DNA of 64,000 bases from an uncultured Desulfovibrio sp. GTDB taxonomy: Bacteria > Desulfobacterota > Desulfovibrionia > Desulfovibrionales > Desulfovibrionaceae. Both the position numbers and the translations under genes were made by a program. The DNA is taken from positions 32,046 through 96,045 of the forward strand of contig CAKTDV010000008.1 in the NCBI GenBank assembly GCA_934546745.1. The letters are read 5' to 3'. This document shows positions 1 through 8,144 of the stretch, one piece after another. Numbering within the stretch: the stretch's first letter is position 1; each line of letters starts with the position of its first letter. Under the pieces are notes generated by a model. It did no database searches and was not told where the DNA came from. It saw nothing but the letters and a program-made list of their open reading frames with translations.

Positions 1-487
1 GTTGATCAACATGAGCCGGTATGACAATTCCATCTTCCCGTATAATTTCAGAGATAACTTGAATCGCTGAAGATTCAGTACAGCCATCACTTGTTCCTTT
101 CATGGCACGGTATTTTACTGCGCCAAGTAAAGAATCAATATCCGATGTCGTCTTGTTTTTGTCGAAAATAGCCAAAAGGTGGAGACCCCCTTGGACTGAG
201 AGTTCGACCCCTGGGAAAATATAAAGCGGACGATACTCAGGATGTTTTTGAGATGATAAATCCTCCAGCGCAGTTTTGAGCTTATCAATCCAAGCGCCAG
301 AATTGTGATCGGTCACAGCAACGCAATCTATGCCTTGTCTCATATAATTGAGTAGCCAGTCTTGCGGTGTTATGCTTTTGTATGTTGATTGCAGAGGGCC
401 TTTCCCATAGTCTTCCGATGCGGGAGTGTGGCTGTGAAAGTCAAAACTCCACCATTTACTTCCTGAAAAATTCCAGCGTGCTACCAT
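1..487 (-). CDS. PHP-domain protein, TrlF-like, N-terminal 162 residues (cut by window edge)
   Basis: The frame is open from an ATG at 487 to the left edge, preceded by a strong GAGGAGG ribosome site. The visible part has the metal-binding motifs of a PHP phosphoesterase domain: FDFHSHTPAS near residue 15, AVTDHNSG near 57, FPGVELS near 93 and PAHVD near 158. The first residues (W-NFSGSKWW-FDFHSHT) resemble TrlF-type proteins, in which an N-terminal PHP domain is fused to a long SMC/ABC-like ATPase; proteins of this build have been reported in anti-phage screens (from memory). The ATPase part would lie outside the window, so only the PHP half is supported. The gene is clearly AT-richer than the housekeeping genes, which suggests an accessory region. 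Confidence 0.75.
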   Translation of the reverse strand, partial: MVARWNFSGSKWWSFDFHSHTPASEDYGKGPLQSTYKSITPQDWLLNYMRQGIDCVAVTDHNSGAWIDKLKTALEDLSSQKHPEYRPLYIFPGVELSVQGGLHLLAIFDKNKTTSDIDSLLGAVKYRAMKGTSDGCTESSAIQVISEIIREDGIVIPAHVDQ

Positions 488-530
488 ACTCTTATCCTCC
501 TCTACTGAAGAATTGATTTTTTACGGTATC

Positions 531-536
531 ATTATA
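531..536 (-). promoter_or_regulatory. Possible -10 box (TATAAT) for the PHP gene
   Basis: A perfect TATAAT on the minus strand lies about 45 bases before the PHP start codon. No convincing -35 sits 16-18 bases upstream, so this is only a candidate. Confidence 0.3.
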
Positions 537-545
537 AAAACAAAA

Positions 546-580
546 TCAAAGAAAAGGCACTTAAGGGAAAATCTTAGGTG
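546..580 (-). terminator. Terminator of the small gene at 609-1028
   Basis: Arms CACTTAAG (558-565) and CTTAGGTG (573-580) form an 8-bp stem with one wobble pair and a 7-base loop. On the minus strand the stem is followed by the T-rich stretch CCTTTTCTTTGATTTTG. It sits just after the stop codon at 609. Confidence 0.55.
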
Positions 581-608
581 TCCCTACTCCCCCTGTTCTC
601 AACACAAT

Positions 609-1028
609 CTACTCAGGGTTCTCATTTTTTTGTTCAAAGAAAAGTCTGTCCTGCCAAATAGCGGATAAGAGCTCTTTATGAGTCGCCTCATTTTTGACGT
701 ATCTTTCAGCTTCAAATTTAGTAAAGCCGCCATTATCAATTATGATCTCTTTTATGATATCACATGAATTAACACATTTTGCTAGTAGAAAGTCTACTAG
801 AAAAGCAGAATTCACATCTTTGATAGTCGCCTCACCTTTTATATATTTTTCAGCAAGAATTTTCGTGAAACAATCATGTTCATCTATTTTTTGCATTATG
901 GAGAGTATTTCACTAGCACCGCTTTTATCAGCGACCTCTTTAAATAAATTTCCTATATCAATAGAAAAATTATTTTCTACACAAATGGTCATGAGCATGT
1001 TTTTAGTCAAATCAGCCTTGCTCATCAT
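609..1028 (-). CDS. Hypothetical small protein with an internally duplicated motif
   Basis: A 139-residue protein whose family I do not recognise. A good AAAGGAG site precedes ATG-ATG at 1028/1025, so translation starts at one of the two. The sequence contains two copies of a roughly 24-residue unit: CFTKILAEKYIKGEAT (about residues 53-68) and GFTKFEAERYVKNEAT (about 99-114). Each ends in a short helix-like tail, suggesting a repeat domain built from alpha-helical hairpins. There is no signal peptide, membrane segment or Cys motif. It lies directly downstream of the flagellin gene on the same strand (25 bases) and ends at its own terminator. Its base composition is AT-rich like the PHP gene to its left. 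Confidence 0.7.
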   Translation of the reverse strand: MMSKADLTKNMLMTICVENNFSIDIGNLFKEVADKSGASEILSIMQKIDEHDCFTKILAEKYIKGEATIKDVNSAFLVDFLLAKCVNSCDIIKEIIIDNGGFTKFEAERYVKNEATHKELLSAIWQDRLFFEQKNENPE

Positions 1029-1052
1029 TTTTCTCCTTTGGTTTTTCTTCCC

Positions 1053-2637
1053 CTACCCTTCGATAAGCTCCATGAGCATGTGGGGGAAGGAGTTGGCCTG
1101 GGCGAGCATGGAGACAGCGGTTTGGGAGAGGATCTGGGTGCGGGCGAAGTTGGTCATTTCCGTGGCGATGTCGGCATCGGAAATGCGGGATTCGGCGCTT
1201 TGGAGGTTTTCGGCCTGCATGTTGATGTTGGTCACGGTGTTTTCCAGCCGGTTTTGCACGGCTCCCAGATGGGAGCGGATTTGATCCTTGCGCACAATGG
1301 CGTCGTTGATACGCACAATGCCTTTCTGTGCCAGTTCCTGCGTTTTGATGGACATGAGTTCCTTATCGTCATCGTCCACATCTGGGTTTGGTGCAGGTCC
1401 TGGCCCGGGTGCGGGGGGAACGTTGGGGTTCAACGGCGGCATAGCTACCCAATTCGCTTCCATACCGAGTGCATCATACCCCGCAATAACAATAATTAAA
1501 TCTTCAGTAACCATATCAATGGTTAATTTTTCCATATCACTAAGCAATGTCCAGTGTATATTAGGATCCCCATCCCCGTCTCCTGTGTAGGCAAAATTCA
1601 TGCCATTTACAAAAAAATTTGTCATTTTATTATGGTCGTTATAGTCAAAAGCAATATTATTTCCAGTACCATTTAATTGTGTGCCATCATATGAAGCGCC
1701 AGGTAAAAAAACATTTGCTTCTGTAATAACGGTTGACATATCTACAGAAGTAACGAAACCTCCTACAGCGGCGTTTCCCCAAGAATTTGGCCTTGTCCCA
1801 GCAAGGTGTTTTCCAGATCTTGTAAAAATTTGTATTGTATCATTTTGCCCATGGTCACGCAAGGAAAAAAAACTGTTCCGTTCCCGCAGGGATAATCCCC
1901 AAAACAATATTGGAGAATACCGACTGACCTCTATCCATCCGCTTCCATTGCCCTTGCTGTAACACATCGTTCAATGCCGGTACGCCACCGTATGTTGTTC
2001 CACCGGCCCCAGCTCCCCCCTGTCCTCCGCCAGCCCCCGCGTTCTGGTTGCCGCCGTTGGCACCTTCCACCACGTCCAGCAGACCAAGGCCTTTCAACGT
2101 CGCATCGCCGATTTCCACGTAATAATAGTCTTCGGCGCTGTCGTTGGCCGTACCGAAATGCACCTTGAGTGCGCCGGTGGAGGTAAGGCCGCTGCCGTCG
2201 TGGGTACCGGAAAGAGAGCCGTCCAGCAGATGGATGCCGTTGAAGTCCGTGGCGCGGGCGATGCGTTCGATTTCCGAGGCCATTTGCTGGAATTCGCTGT
2301 CGATCATCAGGCGCTGGGTGGAATCGTAGGTGCCGGTAGCTGCCTGTTCGGCCAGTTCCTTCATGCGGATCAATTTTTCATCAATGACGCCCAGCGCGCC
2401 GTCGGCTGTTTGTATTAACGAAATGGCATCATTAATATTCCGCGCCCCCTGATAGAGAGAAGCCATGTCCGCCCGCATGAGTTCCCGTATGGCCAGCCCG
2501 GCGGCGTCATCCGCCGCACGTTCCACGCGCAGGCCCGTGGAGAGACGGCGCACGGAATCCGAAAGCCGGGAATAGTGCGAGGTAAGATTACGGTTGGTGT
2601 TGGCGGCCATGAGGTTATGGTGCAGAGAGGTAGACAT
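1053..2637 (-). pseudogene. Flagellin, frame broken at a T8 run (possibly phase-variable)
   Basis: The N-terminal half (ATG at 2637) has the conserved flagellin D0/D1 region, including RLSTGLRVERAADDAAGLAI and DFNGIHLLDGS. The C-terminal half, in another frame, has the matching region SRISDADIATEMTNFARTQI and ends near QANSFPHMLMELIEG. The frames meet at eight T's in the coding strand (1865-1872). With T8 the reading ends in GTEQFFFLA-stop; with T7 it continues QFFSLRDHGQND into the second half, giving about 527 residues. The central domain lies between a Gly-rich linker and a Pro-rich linker (PPAPGPGPAPNPDVDDDD) and is AT-rich, like a variable surface-exposed insertion. The break may be a real slipped-strand switch or a homopolymer sequencing error. 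The ribosome site is weak. Confidence 0.85.
1865..1872 (-). repeat. T8 homopolymer at the flagellin frame break
   Basis: Eight A's on the plus strand are eight T's in the flagellin coding strand. Loss of one T restores the full-length flagellin frame. Confidence 0.9.
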
Positions 2638-2671
2638 AGGGCGATCCCGGAAGAAAAAATAATGGCACTGC

Positions 2672-2701
2672 CCCCGGCCCGCGCAAAAGCGCGGGCCGGG
2701 G
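2672..2701 (-). terminator. 13-bp GC hairpin between VCBS gene and flagellin (terminator or attenuator)
   Basis: CCCCGGCCCGCGC and GCGCGGGCCGGGG pair perfectly around an AAAA loop. On the minus strand the hairpin is followed after about 12 bases by TTATTTTTTC. It begins 18 bases after the VCBS stop and ends 34 bases before the flagellin ATG, leaving no room for a separate flagellin promoter behind it. Confidence 0.7.
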
Positions 2702-2719
2702 TATTTGTTCGAAGGAGGA

Positions 2720-3577
2720 TCAGATGTGTTGCGTGGCGTCCACGTCGTAGGGCAAGGGGACGTTGGCAAGCGCCACTTCCACCGGTTCGGGCAGGGTGGG
2801 CGTTGCCTCCGTAGCGGGGACGGCGGCGGCATCCATGAAGGTCGCCAATGTCCCGTCCACAACGGAGAAAACGCCTTCGCCAGTGCCACCGGTGTTGGGG
2901 AAGGCGGGCGCGCCGTCACCCAGACGGATATACAGATGCGCTTCAGCAACGTTGCCCGCTTTGTCCGTGGCCGTGTAGGTGAAGTCCTCCAACAGGGCTT
3001 CGCCTATGTGTGTCGTGGTGTACGTGAAGGCACCATCCGGGCTGATGGTCAACTGACCATAGCGCCCTGTCAGGATGGCTTCCTCGGTGACTGCCGTACC
3101 GTTGACACTCAGGGTCAGGGTCTCTTCCGGATCGTAGCTCATGTCCGTATCACGGAAGGACAATGTTCCCTCCATGTACGATACGGGCGCTCCGGAAGGC
3201 GTGACGGCCCAGTTCAGATTGATGTCGTCGCATTCCGGCACATGCGAGAGCGGCGCAAGATTGATGCTCAGTGGCTGTACACTCTCGCCACCGTAGATAT
3301 CACGGACAACAACGCTGAAGTTGTCCGTATCCACAATACCGTCGGCATCAAGGCCGGGATGCAGGGTATAGACCCAGGAGGCGGTGTTGCCGCCGTCCGT
3401 GGTCAGGGCAAGGGTTCCGTAGCGTCCGTCCACCGTCACCGTGCCGGAGGCCTGTCCGCCCACGCGCCACGTGTTCAGATCCACATGGCCGGAAGAGGCC
3501 GTGGGATTGACGTTGCGGACGAGAAGATCGCCTGCGCCTGGCAATACGTCAGCAACTGGGTACGTCATTTCCCGCAT
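2720..3577 (-). CDS. VCBS-repeat-like surface protein
   Basis: A 285-residue protein beginning MREMTYPVADVLPGAG, with an AAAGGAG site six bases before the ATG. It has at least two VCBS/cadherin-like beta modules: GTVTVDGRYGTLALTTDGGN with a following SWVYTLHPG, and YGQLTISPDGAFTYTT followed by DFTYTATDKAGNVAEAH. Such modules occur in large adhesins and secreted surface proteins. There is no N-terminal signal peptide, so export, if any, would use a C-terminal type I signal or the flagellar route; this is inference. It lies immediately upstream of flagellin on the same strand, separated by a hairpin. It is much shorter than typical VCBS adhesins and could be one module of a surface structure. 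Confidence 0.7.
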   Translation of the reverse strand: MREMTYPVADVLPGAGDLLVRNVNPTASSGHVDLNTWRVGGQASGTVTVDGRYGTLALTTDGGNTASWVYTLHPGLDADGIVDTDNFSVVVRDIYGGESVQPLSINLAPLSHVPECDDINLNWAVTPSGAPVSYMEGTLSFRDTDMSYDPEETLTLSVNGTAVTEEAILTGRYGQLTISPDGAFTYTTTHIGEALLEDFTYTATDKAGNVAEAHLYIRLGDGAPAFPNTGGTGEGVFSVVDGTLATFMDAAAVPATEATPTLPEPVEVALANVPLPYDVDATQHI

Positions 3578-3927
3578 ACAAGGCTCCTTTCCCAGAACGG
3601 AATACGTGGACGGTGTGTTTTCTTTTTCTCATACAGACCATTTCACGAAAAAACAAGCGGGGAGGCTCCCTTGCCTCCACAGCTTTCATGGCAGTGAAAA
3701 TGGCAATACTTTCCAGCAGGTATCCTCTTTTTTGTGTGAAAAACAGAGTGGTTCACTATGGTTTTCCTCTTCTCTATCCCTCTGAAATTCCTTGAGAGTT
3801 TGTGCGGGTAAAATTTTTCACATGGAGGCAAAATTTTTGGGCAATGCGCCTGATTCGCGGCGGATTCGGGGAGAGGAGGGAAAGACGGGCGGACAAGGCG
3901 GCAGGAGAGGGAATGAGGGGTGACAGT
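3578..3927. other. Intergenic region upstream of the VCBS gene
   Basis: About 350 bases, AT-richer than the surroundings in its middle. It holds a small hairpin (GGAGGC-TCCCTT-GCCTCC near 3662) and two near-identical short motifs around 3810-3835 (AAAATTTTT preceded by GGT and GGC). No supported gene or clear promoter was found; the VCBS promoter should lie here. Confidence 0.5.
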
Positions 3928-4758
3928 CTAGATCGCATGCCGCCGCATTTCCCCCTTGAGGAAGCTGACGCTTTCCGTAAAACCAAAAGCCCGGGCGTAG
4001 GTCCGCAACCGCGGGAAACCGTAGGCCACGTCGTCCGTCGTATGCGCGTCGGAAGCAAAGGCGACGGGCACACGCAGCTCATGGGCCAGACGCATGAACA
4101 GGGGCGCGGGATAGATCTCCCGGCACGGTTTGCGCAACCCCGCCGAAGAAATCTCCATCGCCATGCCGGCATCGCGCAACTCCCGAAGAGCCGTACCCAC
4201 AAGCTCCTCCGCCGACGGCGTGTTCAACCAGCGATGGAAGCGATCCACACTGGCGATCTTTATCAGATCAGGATGCGCCGCGATGTTGAACAGGCCGGAG
4301 GCGATCATGCGGCGCCAGGCGGCGAAATACTCCAGATAGTGTTTTTCGCATTCTTCCTGGGAAAGGGTGTCCCATGTCTCCAGAACGTCGTCATAGCCCC
4401 ACGTACCCAGAAAATGCACGCTGCCGATCAGATAATCGAACGGATAGGCGGCGCAGGCTTCGCGCACAAAGGCCTCCGCGCCGTCAAGCCAGTCCATCTC
4501 CATGCCGAACAAAACCTGACACCCGCCCTTCCGCGCCGCGCTATCCCGCAATTCTGTGACCTCGGAGACATAGCGGGGCAGACTCCGGCGCAATTCCTCC
4601 CGGTATTCCCGCGTATAGTCATAGCCCAAAGGCCGGGGAGAGTGCTCGCTGAACCCCATGACTTCCAGTCCGGCGGCCTGCGCGGCGGCATACATGGCCC
4701 GCGGATCGTCCCGCCCATGCGAGTAGCGGGTATGGATATGCAAATCGACACGAATCAT
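3928..4758 (-). CDS. hisK: Histidinol-phosphatase, PHP type
   Basis: A 276-residue PHP-family phosphatase. Translation should start at MIRVDLHIHTRYSHG (ATG at 4758, GGGAG site five bases upstream) rather than at the longer frame. Metal-ligand motifs run in order: DLHIHTRYSHG, MGFSEHSP, FGMEMDW, IGSVHFLG, IAAHPDLIK and FASDAHTTDD. This order matches HisJ/HisK histidinol-phosphatases, which remove phosphate from L-histidinol phosphate in histidine synthesis. PHP phosphatases vary in substrate, so the exact substrate is inferred from family resemblance. No other his gene is in the window. Confidence 0.8.
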   Translation of the reverse strand: MIRVDLHIHTRYSHGRDDPRAMYAAAQAAGLEVMGFSEHSPRPLGYDYTREYREELRRSLPRYVSEVTELRDSAARKGGCQVLFGMEMDWLDGAEAFVREACAAYPFDYLIGSVHFLGTWGYDDVLETWDTLSQEECEKHYLEYFAAWRRMIASGLFNIAAHPDLIKIASVDRFHRWLNTPSAEELVGTALRELRDAGMAMEISSAGLRKPCREIYPAPLFMRLAHELRVPVAFASDAHTTDDVAYGFPRLRTYARAFGFTESVSFLKGEMRRHAI

Positions 4759-5076
4759 GACGGCTCCCTGAAAATTCCATTTTATTTTGTCAGGTTCAAC
4801 AACGGCGCTGTCCACTCTGAAACGGCAACGGGGAAACCCCAAAGGGCCTCCCCGTAACGAGCAAAGCGACTCTCTTGGCGACAGGACGATCCGCGTTCCC
4901 GTTTCCCTGGAAACGTCGTATCCATTGCTTGCCCCCCACAGGGGGTCATTAACGCATTGTACTTTTGATCTTCACTTGCAAAAGCAAGTCCGTCCGCGCA
5001 CTGCGGAAAAAACGCGGTTTTCCCTGTACCCAGGCGCGGGCGTCCGCTTCCGGCACACCTTCAGCCGCCAGTTCCG
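4759..5076. other. Intergenic region between two leftward genes
   Basis: About 320 bases. It contains two small hairpins (CCCCC-ACA-GGGGG near 4931-4945 and ACTTGC-AAAA-GCAAGT near 4974-4989). On the minus strand a protein-like reading frame runs from about 5080 down to a TAA at 4949, out of frame with the gene to the right. No complete gene is supported. Confidence 0.4.
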
Positions 5077-5355
5077 TTACTGACGGGGTGCGGACACTTC
5101 TCTCCGCACAAGGAAAAGCGCCAAATCCCTCAACACGGCGACAGCGGAGCCGCCGCGCAATCCCGCCAGACGCCCCCGTACAAACATGGCCATATCCGTG
5201 GCCACGGAGGCTTCACTCAACATATAACGGTGAGACTGTTTACCTTCATCCGCCAGCAGACACTGCATGGCGTCCTCAAAGCATTCCTTCACCGTCATCC
5301 CGTCCTCGGACGACGGTAAAGGATAGCAGTTCCGTGCGCTGTGCATTACTGACAT
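5077..5355 (-). CDS. Hypothetical small protein
   Basis: A predicted 92-residue protein of unknown family. The ATG at 5355 is preferred over the ATG at 5361 because the GGGAGGA site directly abuts the upstream ATG but stands six bases from 5355. The sequence begins MSVMHSARNCYPLPSSEDG and is mostly helical with no membrane segment; a short hydrophobic run (VAVLRDLALFLV) is near the C-terminus. The frame ends at a TAA at 5077, but an adjacent open frame continues with protein-like composition to 4949, so the 3' end may be frameshifted. Nothing in the context fixes a role. Confidence 0.45.
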   Translation of the reverse strand: MSVMHSARNCYPLPSSEDGMTVKECFEDAMQCLLADEGKQSHRYMLSEASVATDMAMFVRGRLAGLRGGSAVAVLRDLALFLVRREVSAPRQ

Positions 5356-5874
5356 GACCATTCCTCCCTGAATGGAACACAGCTTCCCACTCTCCGGCAA
5401 TCAAGGATCGTGCCTCCACAACGCGGTACGGGCCATGCTGGTAAAAAACAGCGCGCATCCTGTAAGCCGGATGACGCCTTTCACGGGGCATCGCCTCACG
5501 CCGCGACCTTTCCCTCTCTCTTACTCGTCTCCCCCATCTATCGGCAGGCAAGGCGCCTTTCTTTAGAGCATACCGCTTTTGGACGTTGCCAACCGCAAAA
5601 GCGACGCCGCCCGCGCGCCGCGCTGCAAAGGCCCTTCCGGGGGCGCAAAATGCGTATCCCGCTCTATTGCTTGAACCCCTTGTCTCTGCTAACCTTTCCC
5701 CACACCTGTTTTATCCGGCAGGTTGCCGGTCCGCAACCCGTTTCAGTGCTCCTTTCCGCCGGGATTCCCCTTGAGGAAGCGCAACCGGTGTTCCGCGGTG
5801 ACGCCGCGGCGTTGCTTCAGGCGCAAAATGCGTCAGGCCCTGCTGTCGATGCCCATTTTCAGAAGGAGAGGCAT
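5356..5874. other. Leader region upstream of nfnAB
   Basis: About 520 bases without a supported gene. It holds a copy of the dispersed hairpin element (5564-5614), a 13-base motif GCGCAAAATGCGT occurring twice (about 5645 and 5820), and an inverted repeat GGTTGC-CGGTCC-GCAACC near 5723. The nfnA promoter should be here; I could not choose one with confidence. Confidence 0.5.
5564..5614 (+). repeat. Dispersed hairpin element, copy A
   Basis: Starts TAGAGCA and contains CGCTTTTG (5574-5581) pairing with CAAAAGCG (5596-5603), then GACGCCGCCC. It shares the AAAAGCGACGCC core with copies at 15011 and 36147. Confidence 0.6.
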
Positions 5875-6714
5875 ATGCCGACACCGATTTTGGAAAAAAC
5901 GCCCCTGATTCCGGGGAAAACCAGCAAACTTGTGCTGCAGGCTCCCGAAATCGCGCGCCATGCCCGCCCGGGACACTTCGTCATGCTGCGCATGAGCCCC
6001 ACGGGCGAGCGCATCCCCCTGACCATTGCCGATACTGACGCCGGGAAAGGCACCGTCACCATCGTCTATCTCGTTCTGGGGAAAAGTACCGCCGAGCTGG
6101 AACGCCTGAACGCCGGGGACGCCATCCTTGACGTCTGCGGCCCTCTCGGCCACCCGACCCATATCGAAAAACGCGGTACCGTCATCTGTGTGGGCGGCGG
6201 CACAGGCATTGCGGCCATGCACCATATCGCCAAGGGGCACAAGCGCGCAGGCAACAGAGTCATAGGCGTCATCGGCGCACGCGGCAAGGATCTGCTGCTT
6301 TTTGAGGACGAGTTGCGCTCCTTTGCCGACGAGCTGCTCATCTCCACCGATGACGGCAGCCGCGGGCACAAGGGCCTCGTCACCGATCTGCTGCGCGATC
6401 GTCTGGAAAAGGACAAGGACATCTTCGAGGTCGTGGCTGTGGGGCCCGTGCCCATGATGGCCGCCGTGGCCGACACCACCCGCCCCTTCCAGGTAAAAAC
6501 GACCGTCAGCCTCAACCCCATCATGGTGGACGGCATCGGCATGTGTGGCGCCTGCCGCGTCACTGTGGACGGAAAAACCAAATTTGCCTGCGTGGACGGT
6601 CCCGAATTTGACGGCCATGCCGTCGACTTCGCGGAACTGCGCCGCCGCCTCGGCGCTTTTCGCGAGCAGGAAAAGCTCTCTCTCGACACCTTCAGGAGCG
6701 CACATGGAAACTAA
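5875..6714 (+). CDS. nfnA: NfnA-like ferredoxin:NADP+ oxidoreductase subunit alpha (FAD/NAD-binding, 2Fe-2S)
   Basis: A 279-residue flavoprotein of the dihydroorotate dehydrogenase electron-transfer / SudB / NfnA family. The ATG at 5875 has AAGGAG six bases upstream. It has the FAD-binding motif RIPLTIADTD, an NAD-binding stretch VCVGGGTGIAAMHHIAKG and a C-terminal 2Fe-2S Cys cluster (GIGMCGACRVTVDGKTKFAC). In NfnAB the small subunit uses NADH and works with the large subunit in flavin-based electron bifurcation between NADH, ferredoxin and NADP+. The stop codon overlaps the start of the large-subunit gene by 11 bases, which supports co-translation. Sulfide dehydrogenase or glutamate-synthase-associated roles are alternatives within the same family. 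Confidence 0.88.
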   Translation: MPTPILEKTPLIPGKTSKLVLQAPEIARHARPGHFVMLRMSPTGERIPLTIADTDAGKGTVTIVYLVLGKSTAELERLNAGDAILDVCGPLGHPTHIEKRGTVICVGGGTGIAAMHHIAKGHKRAGNRVIGVIGARGKDLLLFEDELRSFADELLISTDDGSRGHKGLVTDLLRDRLEKDKDIFEVVAVGPVPMMAAVADTTRPFQVKTTVSLNPIMVDGIGMCGACRVTVDGKTKFACVDGPEFDGHAVDFAELRRRLGAFREQEKLSLDTFRSAHGN

Positions 6715-8131
6715 CGCGAAAAAGACCGTGGCCCCGCGTGTGGAGATGCCCTGCCAGCCTGCCGGCGTGCGCGCCCGTAACTTTGAGGAAGTGGCCCTCG
6801 GCTATACACGGGACATGGCGCTGCGGGAAGCCTCCCGCTGCCTGCAATGCAAAAAACCCCTCTGCATGAAAGGCTGCCCCGTGGAAGTGCCCATCCGCGA
6901 CTTCATCGGCGAAGTGGCACGCGGCAATTTCGATGCGGCGTACCGCATCATCAAATCCACCAACAGCCTGCCCGCCGTCTGCGGCCGCGTCTGCCCGCAG
7001 GAAAACCAGTGCGAAGGGCGCTGCGTCCTCAAGGCAAAGGGGCAGCCCATCGCCATCGGCCGCCTCGAACGCTTCGTGGCCGATACCTACATCGCCACCA
7101 GCGCCTGTGAACAGGTCACCGGTACCAACGCCTGCGCCATGCCCGTGGCGGGGAAAAAGGTCGCCTGTATCGGTTCCGGCCCCTCATCCCTTACCTGCGC
7201 GGGCGTGTGCGCCGCGGCCGGCCTGAAAGTCGACGTCTTCGAAGCCCTGCACGAGCCGGGGGGCGTCCTCATCTATGGCATTCCCGCCTTCCGTCTGCCC
7301 AAGAGCGTTGTGGCGACGGAAGTCAACGGCCTCAGCCTTGCCGGTGTGGACTTCCATCTGAACAGCGTGGGCGGCCGTACCGTTCTCGTCGAGGAGCTCC
7401 GCCAGGACTATGACGCCGTGTTCATCGGCGTGGGCGCGGGGCTGCCCATTTTCCTGGGGGTGCCGGGGGAAAACCTTGTGGGCGTCTTTTCCGCCAACGA
7501 GTATCTTACCCGCGTCAATCTTGGCCGCGCCTACGACTTTCCCAACCATGATACGCCCGCCTTCCCCGGAAAGCGCGTGACCGTCTTCGGCGCGGGCAAC
7601 GTGGCCATGGACGCCGCCCGCACAGCCCTGCGCATGGGCGCTGAAAGCGTCCATATCGTCTACCGGCGCACCAAGGCGGAAATGCCCGCCCGCCATGAGG
7701 AGATCGAACACGCGGAGGAAGAGGGCGTCACATTCGAAATGCTCGCCGCCCCCCTGCGCTTCAACGGGGATGCGGAAATGCGCCTCCAGTCCGTCACCCT
7801 CCAGAAAATGGAACTGGGCGAACCCGACGCCTCGGGACGCCGCCGCCCCGTCCCCGTGGAAAACCAGACCTACGATCTTCCCACCGATCTCGCCATCGTC
7901 GCCCTTGGCACCCGTTCCAACCCCATCCTGCTGGAAGCCACCAAGGGCCTTGAACTGACCGAACGGGGCTACATCAGGGTCAATGAGGACACTGGAGAAA
8001 CCTCCATGCCCAATGTCTTTGCCGGTGGAGACATCGTCACCGGCGCGGCAACGGTTATCCTCGCCATGGGCGCGGGCCGCCGCGCCGGTCAGGAAATCGT
8101 CCGCCGTCTTGTGCCGGAGGGACAGAGCTAG
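6704..8131 (+). CDS. nfnB: NfnB / GltD-like NADPH-dependent flavoprotein with 4Fe-4S clusters
   Basis: A 475-residue protein starting at the ATG at 6704, inside the end of nfnA. The N-terminus carries the Fer4_20 Cys pattern CLQCKKPLCMKGCPVEVPIR and CGRVCPQENQCEGRC. A first FAD dinucleotide motif follows (VACIGSGPSSLTCAG), then a second nucleotide-binding motif near residue 293 (VTVFGAGNVAMDAARTALRM), and a C-terminal VFAGGDIVTGAATVILAMGA. This is the build of the NfnB large subunit and of glutamate synthase small subunits. The partner gene immediately upstream favours the bifurcating NADH-dependent ferredoxin:NADP+ oxidoreductase, which supplies NADPH in anaerobes. Confidence 0.88.
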   Translation: METNAKKTVAPRVEMPCQPAGVRARNFEEVALGYTRDMALREASRCLQCKKPLCMKGCPVEVPIRDFIGEVARGNFDAAYRIIKSTNSLPAVCGRVCPQENQCEGRCVLKAKGQPIAIGRLERFVADTYIATSACEQVTGTNACAMPVAGKKVACIGSGPSSLTCAGVCAAAGLKVDVFEALHEPGGVLIYGIPAFRLPKSVVATEVNGLSLAGVDFHLNSVGGRTVLVEELRQDYDAVFIGVGAGLPIFLGVPGENLVGVFSANEYLTRVNLGRAYDFPNHDTPAFPGKRVTVFGAGNVAMDAARTALRMGAESVHIVYRRTKAEMPARHEEIEHAEEEGVTFEMLAAPLRFNGDAEMRLQSVTLQKMELGEPDASGRRRPVPVENQTYDLPTDLAIVALGTRSNPILLEATKGLELTERGYIRVNEDTGETSMPNVFAGGDIVTGAATVILAMGAGRRAGQEIVRRLVPEGQS

Positions 8132-8144
8132 GGCGCTTTGCGCC

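Noticed and set aside
1053..1967. A stand-alone 304-residue gene starting at 1967
   Set aside because: It is the C-terminal half of flagellin in the shifted frame; its first residues are out-of-frame translation of the coding region and there is no ribosome site.
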